Shown: one piece after another, positions 30,157 to 40,169 of the stretch | How the letters are laid out: each line of letters begins with the position of its first letter | Numbering within the stretch: position 1 is the first letter of the stretch | From: Caviibacterium pharyngocola | Lineage (GTDB): Bacteria > Pseudomonadota > Gammaproteobacteria > Enterobacterales > Pasteurellaceae | DNA: 57,715 bases | Direction of reading: 5' to 3' | NCBI RefSeq assembly: GCF_002795405.1 | Contig: NZ_PHGZ01000025.1 | Span: 1-57,715, forward strand | Program-made: the position numbers and the translations under genes | The notes under the pieces: generated by a model | Database searches by the model: none | Told to the model about the DNA's origin: nothing | What the model saw: the letters and a program-made list of their open reading frames with translations, nothing else

Positions 30157-30681
30157 TTAAGCCAGTTCCGCCAAGCACATTTCATCGTAAACTTGTTTCG
30201 TCCATTTTTCGACGCGCTCGCCGGTTAATTCCGGTTGGCGATCTTCGTCGATACACAAACCGACGAAAGTATTTTCATCAACTAATGCTTGCGAAGATTC
30301 GAAAGTGTAACCTTCGGTTGACCAGTTACCGACGATAATCGCGCCTTTCGGTTCGATAATATTGCGCACCGTGCCCATTGCATCGCAGAAATATTCGGCA
30401 TAATCCTCTTGATCGCCGCAACCGAAAATCGCCACCAATTTATCGGTGAAATCGATTTGTTCCAATGTCGGGAAAAAATCGTCCCAATCGCATTGCGCTT
30501 CGCCGTAATACCACGTCGGAATACCGAACATTAAAAAATCATAGGCTTCGATATCTTCTTTCGTGCTTTTGGCAATATCGCGAATATCAACCAATTCCGC
30601 ACCTAGCTGTTTTTGAATCATTTTGGCAACATTTTCGGTGTTGCCGGTGTCACTACCATAAAATAAACCGACGATAGCCAT
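30157..30681 (-). CDS. fldA: Flavodoxin I
   Basis: A 174-residue FMN electron carrier. The FMN phosphate loop is GSDTGNTENVAKMI near residues 9-22; IPTWYYGEAQCDWDDF and FGCGDQEDYAEYFCDAMG provide the isoalloxazine loops. The insert typical of long-chain flavodoxins is present. It donates electrons to enzymes such as pyruvate-formate lyase activase and IspG/IspH. It lies between ybfE and fur in one operon. Confidence 0.97.
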   Translation of the reverse strand: MAIVGLFYGSDTGNTENVAKMIQKQLGAELVDIRDIAKSTKEDIEAYDFLMFGIPTWYYGEAQCDWDDFFPTLEQIDFTDKLVAIFGCGDQEDYAEYFCDAMGTVRNIIEPKGAIIVGNWSTEGYTFESSQALVDENTFVGLCIDEDRQPELTGERVEKWTKQVYDEMCLAELA

Positions 30682-30690
30682 TGTAATTAC

Positions 30691-30972
30691 CTATTTTTCC
30701 TTGCTATTAAAATAATCTTGTAAAATTGTTACGATTAAATCCGAACGACTAACACACTGCACGGAGGCTAAATCTTCTAATTGTCGAACCAAATTTGCGT
30801 GTAATTTCAGCTCGACGCGTTTTAATCCGCTGGATTTATCTCGCCGCAGTTGATTACGTTTATTAATGCGAATTTGTTGTTCTCGGCTTAGCGGATTGGT
30901 TTTCGGCCGCCCGACCTTCGGTGTATTAGCAAACAGATCTAAGGTTATGCAATCCGCATCTTGTTTTGCCAT
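30691..30972 (-). CDS. ybfE: YbfE-type LexA-regulated small protein
   Basis: A 93-residue basic protein with LFANTPKVGRPKTNPLSREQ, RVELKLHANLVRQLEDLAS and a C-terminal helix, matching the YbfE family. The second half looks like a ribbon-helix-helix domain. In E. coli the gene is in the LexA regulon; I saw no CTGT-N8-ACAG box here. It lies 9 bases before fldA. Confidence 0.85.
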   Translation of the reverse strand: MAKQDADCITLDLFANTPKVGRPKTNPLSREQQIRINKRNQLRRDKSSGLKRVELKLHANLVRQLEDLASVQCVSRSDLIVTILQDYFNSKEK

Positions 30973-31007
30973 TTTAAATCACAACCGTTATATCCACCGT
31001 AGCTAAT

Positions 31008-31022
31008 TGAGAATGATAAGCT
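31008..31022 (-). promoter_or_regulatory. Possible weak Fur box upstream of ybfE-fldA-fur
   Basis: TGAGAATGATAAGCT matches the first half of the 7-1-7 Fur box (6 of 7) and the second half poorly (4 of 7). It lies about 36 bases before the ybfE start, where autoregulation of the operon would be plausible. Confidence 0.25.
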
Positions 31023-31090
31023 ACAACTTATAATTGGCGCCACTATATCACAATTCACCGGTGATTAAAACCCTATTAATTAAGTCAGAA

Positions 31091-31870
31091 TTAAGATAAA
31101 AAACGTTTTATCGCACGCACGACGAATTCCGGTTTTTCGGCGTGCACCCAATGTCCGCTGCCGTTGATGGTAAAGGATTCGGCGCGCGGAAATTGCGCCA
31201 AAACGGTTTGAGTATAAGCGGGCAAAATATAATCCGAATCGCCGCCTTTGATAAATAACGTCGGATGCGGAAAATACACATTTTGCCAATCCATTAAATG
31301 CACATAATTGCGATAAAGTGCGGTCAAATTAAAGCGAAAATATTCGGCGGCGTGCTGGTCGAAGGATTTCAGCATAAATTGTTGCACGCTTTCTTGTGAA
31401 ATATGTGCGGCGAGAATCGGTTTTGCTTGTTGGCGAGTTTGCGGCGCAGCGTGTTTTACCGCAAATAATCCGGCAAATACACTGTCGTGACCGTGATTAC
31501 CGTAATTCACCGGTGCAATGTCAATAACGACTAATTTTTCCACTAACTCAGGACGCAATGCCGCCGCACACATCGCCGTTTTGCCGCCCATCGAATGCCC
31601 GATTAAAATGACTTTGCGCAGCTGCAAATGATCCAATAAATCAAGCACATCCTGCGCCATTAGTGCATAATTCATTTCGTCGCAATGAAAACTTTGCCCG
31701 TGATTGCGCAAATCGATGCGTAAGATCGAATAGTCTTCGGCAAAGGCGCGGGCAATGACGCCCAAGTTATTCATATCGCCGAATAAACCGTGTAGAAACA
31801 CCAAAACGGGACGGCTAGAGTCTTGTTTTAATTGATGAAATTGAAAGTTAAGTAAATTGCGATGCGACAT
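31091..31870 (-). CDS. ybfF: Alpha/beta-hydrolase esterase YbfF
   Basis: A 259-residue alpha/beta hydrolase with FLHGLFGDMNNLG near residue 24 (oxyanion region), the nucleophile elbow GHSMGG and a C-terminal GSGHWVHAEKP with the catalytic His. E. coli YbfF hydrolyses acyl-CoA and short esters. I chose the ATG at 31870 because the family starts at SHRNLLNFQ; the frame is open further upstream to 31933. It is divergent from seqA, as in E. coli. Confidence 0.92.
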   Translation of the reverse strand: MSHRNLLNFQFHQLKQDSSRPVLVFLHGLFGDMNNLGVIARAFAEDYSILRIDLRNHGQSFHCDEMNYALMAQDVLDLLDHLQLRKVILIGHSMGGKTAMCAAALRPELVEKLVVIDIAPVNYGNHGHDSVFAGLFAVKHAAPQTRQQAKPILAAHISQESVQQFMLKSFDQHAAEYFRFNLTALYRNYVHLMDWQNVYFPHPTLFIKGGDSDYILPAYTQTVLAQFPRAESFTINGSGHWVHAEKPEFVVRAIKRFLS

Positions 31871-31903
31871 AATTTTTGCGTAGAGTATTTGTAAAGAAGT
31901 CGT

Positions 31904-31909
31904 TATAAT
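31904..31909 (+). promoter_or_regulatory. -10 element of the seqA promoter
   Basis: A perfect TATAAT 40 bases before the seqA ATG, in the 79-bp spacer between the divergent ybfF and seqA starts. The hexamer 17 bases upstream is a poor -35. Confidence 0.5.
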
Positions 31910-31949
31910 GTTGCAAAAACATAAATAGATCAAGTAATGGAGAGCGAAA

Positions 31950-32576
31950 ATGAAAATAATCGAAGTGGATGAAGAACTTTATCAATATATTGCCGGACAA
32001 ACGCAATCTATTGGCGAAAGTGCCTCGGATATTTTGCGTCGTTTACTTCATTTTTCTTCCGTTAAAAGTGCGGTGAAAACGGAGCAAGTTTTTGCGCCGG
32101 AAACTTTTATTGCGCCGCAACAAAATGAGAATGTCGAGCCGGTACAGGAAATGCGTATGCAGGCAGCGAGCGAAGCGCCGAAAGTGACGACGAAAAAACA
32201 ATCGGACGAAGCCATCGGTAAAATCGTCGAGAAAGTTCGCGCGTTAATACATTCGGCGGATTTTCAGCAAGAAAGCAAAGCAGTCGTGCGTTTTTTAGCG
32301 ATTTTACGCGTGCTGTATCGCACCAATCCGGAAAGTTTCGCCCAAGCGACGGAATCCCTACAAGGGCGCACGCGCGTATATTTCGCTCGTGACGAAGCCA
32401 CATTATTAATGGCGGGAAACCACACCAAACCGAAACAAATTCCCGATACGCCTTATTGGGTGATCACCAACACCAACAGCGGGCGTAAAATGTTAATGTT
32501 GGAAGGTGCAATGCAATCAATGCATTTGCCTGATGATTTAATTGAAGAAGTCAGAGCGTTTTTTACCGCCAACTAA
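31950..32576 (+). CDS. seqA: Replication initiation negative regulator SeqA
   Basis: SeqA binds hemimethylated GATC sites and delays re-initiation at oriC. The 208-residue protein has the N-terminal oligomerisation segment (KIIEVDEELYQYIAGQTQSI), a linker and the C-terminal DNA-binding domain with TPYWVITNTNSGRKMLML. GGAG precedes the ATG. It heads the seqA-menE-mscK-aroC run. Confidence 0.97.
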   Translation: MKIIEVDEELYQYIAGQTQSIGESASDILRRLLHFSSVKSAVKTEQVFAPETFIAPQQNENVEPVQEMRMQAASEAPKVTTKKQSDEAIGKIVEKVRALIHSADFQQESKAVVRFLAILRVLYRTNPESFAQATESLQGRTRVYFARDEATLLMAGNHTKPKQIPDTPYWVITNTNSGRKMLMLEGAMQSMHLPDDLIEEVRAFFTAN

Positions 32577-32598
32577 TCGAACAGGACATCAAAACCCT

Positions 32599-33990
32599 AT
32601 GTTTTTATGGCGGCAATATGCCGCGTCTCCGTTATTTCAAGATAAAATTGCCTTGCGAACCGAGCAAGGCGAATTTTTTACTTGGCGCCAGCTTGCCGAG
32701 AAAACGGAAGATTATGCCGCAGCATTACAACAACAAGGCGTAGCACAAGGCGAGGGTATTGCCTTATGCGGAAAAAACAGCACGGATATTCTCTTGCTTT
32801 ATCTTGCCGGTATTCAATGCGGCGCGCGGGTGTTGGGCGTGAATCCCGCTTTTCCGACGGAAAAAATCGCCCGACTTTGCGCGGAAAATCATATCCGCTT
32901 TTATTTTTCCTCCGAACTGAAAACGTTGCCGAATGTGACCGCACTTTCTTTGCCGAGCGCCGATTCCAACGTCGTATTTATACCGATTGAAGATGATTGG
33001 CAACGTCCGGCGACAATGACCTTGACCTCCGGTTCGAGCGGCTTGCCGAAAGCGGTGGTGCATAATGTACAAGCGCATTCGGACAACGCGCAAGGCGTGT
33101 GCCGGTTAATGCAATTTTCGGCGCAAGACGCGTGGTTGTTGTCCTTGCCGCTTTATCACGTTTCCGGACAAGGCATTGTATGGCGTTGGTTAAGCGTCGG
33201 CGCCGAATTACATTTGCCGACCACGGATTTTTACGCCTCGCTGCTACAAGCCACGCACGCATCGTTGGTGCCGGTTCAGCTGCAACGCTTATTGGATTAT
33301 TTACATCAGTGCGCACCGAACACATTTCGCACGCGCCATATTTTGCTCGGTGGAATGCATATTCCCGTTGCATTGACTCAAGCGTTGGCACAATTCGGCA
33401 TTCAAAGCTATTGCGGATACGGAATGACGGAAATGGCGTCCACCGTATTTGCCAAGCAAAGCAACGGTTCGGCGGGCGTCGGGCAACCTTTGCCGCAGCG
33501 CGAATTTAAATTGGTGAACGGCGAAATTTGGCTGCGCGGTGCCGGTGCGGCGTTAGGTTATTGGAAGAATAACCGAATTGTGCCTATAATGAACGACGAA
33601 CAATGGTTTGCCACCAAAGATCGCGGCGAATGGCGCGATGATGAACTGGTTGTATTAGGCAGAGCGGATAATATGTTCATTTCCGGCGGAGAAAATATTC
33701 AACCGGAAGAAATCGAACGGGTAATCTTAGCCTGTGAAAATGTCGAACAAGTGTTTATTCTGCCGAAAGAGGACGAGGAATACGGACAACGTCCGGTGGC
33801 AATGATAAAATTTAAGGATAATTTCAGCGAAAGTGCGGTCAAAAATTTAACGATTTGGTTAAACGATAAATTGGAAAAGTTTAAACAACCCGTGCAATAT
33901 TTCCCGCTAAACTCGGAAAATCGGCAAGGAAATATCAAAATTTCTCGCGTCCAGTTAAAAGCGGAATTACTCGATTTATTAGGAAAGTAA
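32599..33990 (+). CDS. menE: o-Succinylbenzoate-CoA ligase
   Basis: Acyl-adenylate enzyme of menaquinone synthesis. The product is 463 residues from the ATG at 32599; the frame is open back to 32542 but those codons lie in the seqA end. Core motifs: TLTSGSSGLPKAVVHN (P-loop), GYGMTEMAS, GRADNMFISGGENIQPEEIE and a C-terminal Lys in RQGNIKISR. It implies use of menaquinone for anaerobic respiration. It sits 22 bases after seqA. Confidence 0.92.
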   Translation: MFLWRQYAASPLFQDKIALRTEQGEFFTWRQLAEKTEDYAAALQQQGVAQGEGIALCGKNSTDILLLYLAGIQCGARVLGVNPAFPTEKIARLCAENHIRFYFSSELKTLPNVTALSLPSADSNVVFIPIEDDWQRPATMTLTSGSSGLPKAVVHNVQAHSDNAQGVCRLMQFSAQDAWLLSLPLYHVSGQGIVWRWLSVGAELHLPTTDFYASLLQATHASLVPVQLQRLLDYLHQCAPNTFRTRHILLGGMHIPVALTQALAQFGIQSYCGYGMTEMASTVFAKQSNGSAGVGQPLPQREFKLVNGEIWLRGAGAALGYWKNNRIVPIMNDEQWFATKDRGEWRDDELVVLGRADNMFISGGENIQPEEIERVILACENVEQVFILPKEDEEYGQRPVAMIKFKDNFSESAVKNLTIWLNDKLEKFKQPVQYFPLNSENRQGNIKISRVQLKAELLDLLGK

Positions 33991-33991
33991 A

Positions 33992-36900
33992 ATGAAACGA
34001 CTCTCTTTTTTCTCCCGAATTTTTGCCGTATCGGTGTTATTTTGGGCGTTTAATGCGTATGCGACGGTAGAATTGCCCACCGAACAAGCCGTGCAAACTC
34101 AGTTGGCAGCGGCAAAAGAAACGGATCAAAACGATCCGAATAACAAAGCCTTGGTGCAAAATTTAGAAGACACCTTGACGTTGTTGAATAAGATCGCGAA
34201 GCAAAAGACCGATAACAAAGCCTTAACGGATTCCATCGCTAGCGCGCAAAAAGCCACGGCGAGCGCGCAAAATGCCGTAGATGAATTGAAAGAAGCGGAG
34301 ACGCAAACGGCGAATACTTTCGCTAAGCTAAGTTTAGCGGAGTTGCAAACGCAGTTGAATCAAACTCAACAAAAACTGCAACAAATTCAAACTGATCTGA
34401 CCGGTATTAATGCACAATTAGTGAATCAACGCGCCGCGCCGGATCGCGCGCAAGCGGCATTAAGCGCCAATTTAATTCGCTCGCAAGAAATCGATAAACA
34501 GTTATTTAATACGGAAATCGATGCGGCGGAGAGAACCAAATTGCAAACCGAAGCGGCGTTGATTGAGTTGCAAAATGCGTATAATCAAACCTTGTTGCAA
34601 GGCAACAATGATTTAACCTCGCTTTATACCGTTCAGCTGGAAGAAAAAAATCTCATTCAGCAGCAATTACAAACTAAGCAAACTCTGTTGCAAGAGGTGA
34701 TTAATGAAAAAAATCTGCAAGAAACTCAGCAACAAGCGGAGCAATTAAAGCAATCGCAACAAAAAGGGAGCGATCAAACCAATCCGTTAATTGCGGAAGA
34801 ACAGGCATTTAATTTAAAAATCAGTCAAGATTTAGTGAACCAAACCGCGCAGCTTAATACCTTATCGCAAGATAATTTGCGCATTAAGGGCGTGTTGGAC
34901 AATTTGCAACAAACGGAACGCAACATCAACGAGCAAATCAGTGCGCTGCAAGGTACGTTGGTCCTTTCGCGCATTATTAATAAACAAAAACAATTATTGC
35001 CGCAAGATCAAATGATTAGCGGCTTGTCAAAGCAGATTACCGATTTGCGGGTTAAAATTTTCGATTTAACGGAAGCGCGCGATCATTTATATGACACGCA
35101 AAGCTATCTTAATGATCTGGAAAAGAAAAATAATATCGAACTGAAAGATGCGGAATGGGATCGTTTGACCTCCATTTTGCAGGAACGACGCAAATTATTG
35201 TCCGATACGATCACTACATTGAATAATCAACTGAATTTGGCGATTAACATTGAATTAAATCAACAACAAGTAATGGCAATTAGTGACGCCTTGCAAGGCA
35301 AATTACAGCAACAAAGCTTTTGGGTGAAAAGTAACGCGCCGATCGATTTAAGCTGGTTCGCTAACTTTTTGCCGAGCGTGAATTTTCAGCTGAAAGATAT
35401 TAACGAACAAATTAATTTTACCAACTGGAAAGATAACATCGTACCGGCGACCTTGTTGATCGTTTTGCTGTCTTTTTTGACCGCACTTATTCAATGGAAA
35501 AAAGAAAAGATCAAGCAACGTTTGGCTTATATTAATACGAAAATCAATACCTTAACCGGCGATCGCCAACGCTATACGCCGGAAGCCGTGTGGTGGACGT
35601 TAGTACTTTGTTTACCGAGCACCTTGCTGTTTTTGTCAGGATTAATTTTGATCACCTTTATTTGTTTCGAAAATCCCGAACAATTTTGGTGGTGGTCGCT
35701 AAGAATGTCCGGTTATTGGCTATTTTTCGCCTTTGTTTTAGCTTTGCTGCGCCCGAACGGAATGGCGTATCGACACTTTAATATGCCGCAGCAGAACGTA
35801 AAAATTTTTTACAGCGTGTCGAAACGTTCCGTTTGGATCTGTGCATTGTGGCTGAATGCTTCTATTTTCACGCATTTGGATGCGGGTATTACCAACGATG
35901 TACTCGGTCAGGTAATGACGATTTCGATTTTAGTGATTACTTTGTTTATCGTCGGACCGCGTTTACGTTATGCGGTGCGCGTGTATCAAAAAAGCACGCA
36001 AGAAAAATCGGGTGCGCAAGGTTATTTGTTCCGATTTGCTCGCGCTTTATTGGTGCTTGCGCCGATTGCGCTCATCGTGTTGATCCTAATGGGCTATTAC
36101 TACACGGCATTGAATTTAATGGAACATTTAATGTCGTCTTATTTTGTGTTTATCCTTTGGATGTTGTTCCGCGATATTATTTATCGCGGCTTCACCGTGT
36201 CGGCGAGACGCTTGGCATATCGCCGCGTGCAGGAAAAAAGCGCGCAATTTGAAACGCAAAAAATCGAAACCGATGACGGCGAAGTGAATATCGATCTTCA
36301 ACAAGAAGAAGCTTTAGCGCTTTCGCAAGTGAAAGATCAAGTGAAACGCGTGGCGGATATTTTGCTTTGGTTGGCGTTATTCGGTTTGTTCTATTGGGTA
36401 TGGTCGGATTTGATTACCGTCGCCTATTATTTGCAAGGCGTCACCTTATGGCAGCAAAGCGTCACCACCGATGCCGGCACTACGATGGAATCCGTCACCT
36501 TACTGAATTTATTGCTCGCGATCGTGATTCTTGCGGCGACTTATGCCTTGGTGCGCAATATCGCCGGCTTGTTGGAAGTGTTGGTGTTTTCGCGCGTTAA
36601 TCTTTCGCAAGGCACGCCTTACACCATCACTACGCTATTGATTTATTTTATTATCGCTATCGGCGGCGGGATCGCGTTCTCCACCTTGGGAATGTCTTGG
36701 TCGAAATTGCAGTGGCTATTCGCCGCACTTTCCGTCGGTCTCGGTTTCGGTTTGCAGGAAATTTTTGCGAATTTCGTTTCGGGCATCATTATTTTGTTCG
36801 AACGTCCGGTGCGAATCGGCGATGTGGTGACCATCGGGAATTTCTCCGGTACGGTTTCTAAAATTCGTATTCGTTCGACAACTTTAATCGATTTTGATAA

Positions 36901-37321
36901 AAAAGAAGTGATTGTGCCGAATAAAGCTTTCGTCACGGAACGCATCGTCAACTGGGCATTAACCGATTCAATGACGCGCGTGTTGGTGAAAGTGGGTGTG
37001 GCTTACGGTTCGGATGTGGAACTGGTAAGAAAATTATTATTGCAAGCGGCGGCAGAATGTGATCGCGTATTGAAAGATCCGGAACCGATGGCATATTTCT
37101 TGTCCTTCGGCGACAGCACCTTAGATCACGAATTGCGGGTTTATGTGGGGAAAATCGGCGATAGAACCCGCACAGTTGACTTCTTAAATCGTCGCATTAA
37201 CGCATTATTTGCGGAAAATAATATTGATATTGCGTTTAATCAGCTGGACGTATTTATTAAAAATCAATCGACCAATGAAGAAATTCAAGTGGCGTCGGAA
37301 AAACTTGGCTTAAAAAATTAA
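33992..37321 (+). CDS. Large mechanosensitive channel of the MscK/MscM type
   Basis: A 1109-residue protein with a signal peptide (residues 1-25), a long periplasmic coiled coil (about 30-450, rich in Gln and Leu), around eight membrane segments and a C-terminal MscS domain with VGLGFGLQEIFANFVSG and RPVRIGDVVTIGNFSG. The family releases solutes on hypo-osmotic shock. Length is near E. coli MscM (YjeP) and MscK, and I do not choose between them. It starts one base after menE and lies 9 bases before aroC. Confidence 0.92.
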   Translation: MKRLSFFSRIFAVSVLFWAFNAYATVELPTEQAVQTQLAAAKETDQNDPNNKALVQNLEDTLTLLNKIAKQKTDNKALTDSIASAQKATASAQNAVDELKEAETQTANTFAKLSLAELQTQLNQTQQKLQQIQTDLTGINAQLVNQRAAPDRAQAALSANLIRSQEIDKQLFNTEIDAAERTKLQTEAALIELQNAYNQTLLQGNNDLTSLYTVQLEEKNLIQQQLQTKQTLLQEVINEKNLQETQQQAEQLKQSQQKGSDQTNPLIAEEQAFNLKISQDLVNQTAQLNTLSQDNLRIKGVLDNLQQTERNINEQISALQGTLVLSRIINKQKQLLPQDQMISGLSKQITDLRVKIFDLTEARDHLYDTQSYLNDLEKKNNIELKDAEWDRLTSILQERRKLLSDTITTLNNQLNLAINIELNQQQVMAISDALQGKLQQQSFWVKSNAPIDLSWFANFLPSVNFQLKDINEQINFTNWKDNIVPATLLIVLLSFLTALIQWKKEKIKQRLAYINTKINTLTGDRQRYTPEAVWWTLVLCLPSTLLFLSGLILITFICFENPEQFWWWSLRMSGYWLFFAFVLALLRPNGMAYRHFNMPQQNVKIFYSVSKRSVWICALWLNASIFTHLDAGITNDVLGQVMTISILVITLFIVGPRLRYAVRVYQKSTQEKSGAQGYLFRFARALLVLAPIALIVLILMGYYYTALNLMEHLMSSYFVFILWMLFRDIIYRGFTVSARRLAYRRVQEKSAQFETQKIETDDGEVNIDLQQEEALALSQVKDQVKRVADILLWLALFGLFYWVWSDLITVAYYLQGVTLWQQSVTTDAGTTMESVTLLNLLLAIVILAATYALVRNIAGLLEVLVFSRVNLSQGTPYTITTLLIYFIIAIGGGIAFSTLGMSWSKLQWLFAALSVGLGFGLQEIFANFVSGIIILFERPVRIGDVVTIGNFSGTVSKIRIRSTTLIDFDKKEVIVPNKAFVTERIVNWALTDSMTRVLVKVGVAYGSDVELVRKLLLQAAAECDRVLKDPEPMAYFLSFGDSTLDHELRVYVGKIGDRTRTVDFLNRRINALFAENNIDIAFNQLDVFIKNQSTNEEIQVASEKLGLKN

Positions 37322-37330
37322 GGAATAAAA

Positions 37331-38413
37331 ATGGCAGGAAATAGTATCGGACAACTTTTTCGCGTCACCACTTTCGGTGAATCGCACGGCATCGCGCTAG
37401 GCTGTATCGTGGACGGCGTACCGCCGGGGTTAATGCTTTCCGAACAGGATATTCAGCCGGATTTGGATCGTCGTAAACCGGGAACATCACGTTATACTAC
37501 GCCGCGTCGCGAAGATGACGAAGTGCAAATTTTATCCGGCGTATTTGAAGGCAAAACCACCGGTACCAGTATCGGAATGATCATCAAAAACGGCGATCAA
37601 CGTTCGCAAGATTACGGCGAAATCAAAGATCGTTTCCGTCCCGGTCACGCGGATTATACCTATCAGCAAAAATACGGCTTGCGCGACTATCGCGGCGGCG
37701 GACGTTCTTCCGCGCGCGAAACGGCAATGCGGGTTGCCGCGGGGGCGATTGCGAAAAAATATTTGCGCGAACATTTCGGCATTGAAGTGCGCGGTTATTT
37801 ATCGCAAATCGGCAATGTGAAGATTAACCCTGAAACGGTGGCGGATATCAGTAAAATCGATTGGGCGCAAGTCAACGACAATCCGTTTTTCTGTCCGGAT
37901 CAAAGTGCGGTGGAAAAATTCGACGAATTAATTCGCGAATTGAAAAAAGAAGGTAATTCTATCGGCGCGAAATTGACCGTGGTGGCGGAAAACGTACCGA
38001 TCGGCTTGGGCGAGCCGGTATTTGATCGCTTGGATGCGGATCTGGCGCACGCCTTAATGGGCATTAATGCGGTGAAAGCGGTGGAAATCGGCGACGGTTT
38101 TGCCGTAGTCGAACAGCGCGGTACCGATCATCGCGATGAAATGACGCCGCAAGGTTTTTGTTCTAACCACGCGGGCGGCATTTTGGGCGGAATCAGTTCG
38201 GGACAACCGATTATTGCCACCATTGCGCTTAAACCCACATCAAGCATTACGATTCCCGGTCGTTCGGTAAATCTGGACAATCAACCTGTCGAAGTCGTCA
38301 CCAAAGGTCGTCACGATCCTTGTGTCGGTATTCGCGCCGTACCGATTGCCGAAGCGATGACCGCAATCGTGTTGTTGGATCATTTGTTACGCTTTAAGGC
38401 GCAATGTAAATAA
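37331..38413 (+). CDS. aroC: Chorismate synthase
   Basis: Last step of the shikimate pathway, converting EPSP to chorismate with reduced FMN. The 360 residues include [18 protein letters not shown] at the start, [28 protein letters not shown] and the C-terminal [17 protein letters not shown] signature. It follows the channel gene by 9 bases and is probably cotranscribed. Confidence 0.98.
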   Translation: MAGNSIGQLFRVTTFGESHGIALGCIVDGVPPGLMLSEQDIQPDLDRRKPGTSRYTTPRREDDEVQILSGVFEGKTTGTSIGMIIKNGDQRSQDYGEIKDRFRPGHADYTYQQKYGLRDYRGGGRSSARETAMRVAAGAIAKKYLREHFGIEVRGYLSQIGNVKINPETVADISKIDWAQVNDNPFFCPDQSAVEKFDELIRELKKEGNSIGAKLTVVAENVPIGLGEPVFDRLDADLAHALMGINAVKAVEIGDGFAVVEQRGTDHRDEMTPQGFCSNHAGGILGGISSGQPIIATIALKPTSSITIPGRSVNLDNQPVEVVTKGRHDPCVGIRAVPIAEAMTAIVLLDHLLRFKAQCK

Positions 38414-38488
38414 AGAAACATATTCATAAACGCAGGAGCGGATCGGCGAGTCTGTTCTAAAAATGAGTTTAATCAATTAATTATCATT

Positions 38489-39382
38489 ATGCTAAATAAA
38501 TTAAAAATGGGCGAACACATCGGTTCGCCCCTACATAAATTTCTCAAAACAGCGGTAATTTCCACCGCACTTTTGGCTGCTGCGGCGGCAACGGCGAATC
38601 CGCAATATTGGCAATCGGTGAAACGTCCGATTCCGGGCGAGCCGACTCCGGTCGGATCATACAGCAATGGTTGTATTATCGGCGCGCAGCCGCTGCCGTT
38701 TGACGGTGACGGTTATCAAGTAATTCGTACCAACAAAAATCGCTATTACGGTCATCCCGATATGATCGCGTATTTGCAACGTCTGGGTAAAAAAGTGAAA
38801 GAGGCGGGAATGCCGACAATGCTTATCGGCGACATTGCAATGCCGGGCGGCGGGCGTTTTCTGACCGGACACGCCAGTCATCAAGTGGGTTTAGATGCAG
38901 ATATTTGGTTGAGAATGGGGCGCTTATCCGCCGCCGATGCGCAAGATCCGTCTGGAATGGGCTTATTGGTGGTGAATCGTAAAGCGCAGCGGGTGGATGA
39001 TAATTTATGGACGGAAAATCACACGAATTTGATCCGCTTGGCGGCGCAGGATAAACAAGTTAGCCGTATTTTCGTCAATCCGGCGATTAAGTTGAAACTG
39101 TGCCAAACCGTGCGCGGCGATCGCGCGTGGTTGCAAAAAATTCGTCCGTGGTTCGGTCACGATTCGCATTTTCACGTTCGTTTAACTTGTCCGCAAGGCG
39201 CGAGTTATTGTGAAAATCAAGCGCCGGTGCCGGCGGGTGATGGTTGCGGTGATGAATTATATTCTTGGTTCGAGCCGGCAAAACCGTCCTCAACACCGGC
39301 GAAACCCAAAGCCGTTCCGCCTGAACCGATGCTGTGTCAACAAGTTATCAACGCACCGAATCGGAGCGAATGGTTAGAATAA
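38489..39382 (+). CDS. mepA: Penicillin-insensitive murein DD-endopeptidase
   Basis: MepA is a periplasmic LAS metallopeptidase that cuts D-Ala-mDAP cross-links. Zinc-site motifs are visible: GGRFLTGHASHQVGLDADIW and GHDSHFHVRLTCP. Paired Cys residues are as in the family. The length is 297 residues. The N-terminus is odd: about 20 residues (MLNKLKMGEHIGSPL and on) precede the hydrophobic signal core FLKTAVISTALLAAAAA, and an inverted repeat lies over the start region. The signal core contains an uptake sequence. It follows aroC by 75 bases. Confidence 0.93.
   Translation: MLNKLKMGEHIGSPLHKFLKTAVISTALLAAAAATANPQYWQSVKRPIPGEPTPVGSYSNGCIIGAQPLPFDGDGYQVIRTNKNRYYGHPDMIAYLQRLGKKVKEAGMPTMLIGDIAMPGGGRFLTGHASHQVGLDADIWLRMGRLSAADAQDPSGMGLLVVNRKAQRVDDNLWTENHTNLIRLAAQDKQVSRIFVNPAIKLKLCQTVRGDRAWLQKIRPWFGHDSHFHVRLTCPQGASYCENQAPVPAGDGCGDELYSWFEPAKPSSTPAKPKAVPPEPMLCQQVINAPNRSEWLE
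38509..38530. repeat. Inverted repeat over the mepA start region
   Basis: GGGCGAAC at 38509-38516 pairs perfectly with GTTCGCCC at 38523-38530 across a 6-base loop. It lies within the first 15 codons of mepA. Dyads of this type are common as dispersed intergenic repeats in bacteria, so it may be a repeat that extended or altered the coding start. Confidence 0.7.
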
Positions 39383-39392
39383 GGGAAATAAA

Positions 39393-40160
39393 ATGATCGA
39401 ATTAAGCGTTCAGTTGGTGGTTATCTTATTTTTTGTCGCGCTCATCGCCGGTTTTATCGACGCTATTGCGGGCGGCGGCGGGTTGATCACCATTCCGGCA
39501 TTATTAATGACCGGTATGCCGCCGGCGCTTGCTTTAGGAACGAATAAATTACAGGCTTGCGGTGGATCTTTTTCGGCAAGTTTGTATTTTTTGCGCAAAA
39601 GAGCGGTGGATTTAAAAACATTTTTTTTGATTATTTTGATGACGTTTATCGGCGCGGTGCTTGGTACGGTGCTGATTCAAGCAGTGGACGCGAGTATTAT
39701 TAAAAAAATCTTGCCGGTTTTAGTGTTATTGATCGGCTTGTATTTTTTATTTACGCCGAAATTGGGCGATGAAGATCGGCATCAACGGATTTCTTATGCC
39801 GCATTCGCCTTTACGGCAGGCTTAGGCATCGGCTTTTACGACGGCTTTTTCGGGCCGGGGACGGGATCTTTATTCAGCTTGGCTTGCGTAACCTTGCTCG
39901 GTTTTAATTTGGCGAAAGCCACGGCACACGCGAAAGTGCTGAATTTTACCTCAAATATTGCGTCGTTAATTTTCTTCTTGCTCGGCGGACAAATTATGTG
40001 GACGGTCGGTTTGGCAATGATGGCGGGGCAGTTTATCGGCGCAAATTGGGGCGCGAAAATGGTGTTAAGTAAAGGCAAAGCGCTGATTCGACCGATGGTT
40101 GTGGTGATGTCCTTTATTATGACGGCGAAAATGGCGTATGACCAAGGTTGGTTCGGCTAA
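39393..40160 (+). CDS. TSUP family (TauE/SafE) membrane permease
   Basis: A 255-residue polytopic protein with about eight hydrophobic segments and the family signatures GFIDAIAGGGGLITIPALL near residues 21-39 and GFYDGFFGPGTGSLF near 147-161. TSUP proteins export or import sulfite, sulfoacetate and other small organosulfur anions. It matches the gene between mepA and lpxM in H. influenzae as I recall. Substrate unknown. It is 10 bases from mepA. Confidence 0.88.
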   Translation: MIELSVQLVVILFFVALIAGFIDAIAGGGGLITIPALLMTGMPPALALGTNKLQACGGSFSASLYFLRKRAVDLKTFFLIILMTFIGAVLGTVLIQAVDASIIKKILPVLVLLIGLYFLFTPKLGDEDRHQRISYAAFAFTAGLGIGFYDGFFGPGTGSLFSLACVTLLGFNLAKATAHAKVLNFTSNIASLIFFLLGGQIMWTVGLAMMAGQFIGANWGAKMVLSKGKALIRPMVVVMSFIMTAKMAYDQGWFG

Positions 40161-40169
40161 GGAGCATAA

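Noticed and set aside
30973-31090. LexA box upstream of ybfE
   Set aside because: No CTGT-N8-ACAG pattern is visible in the spacer.
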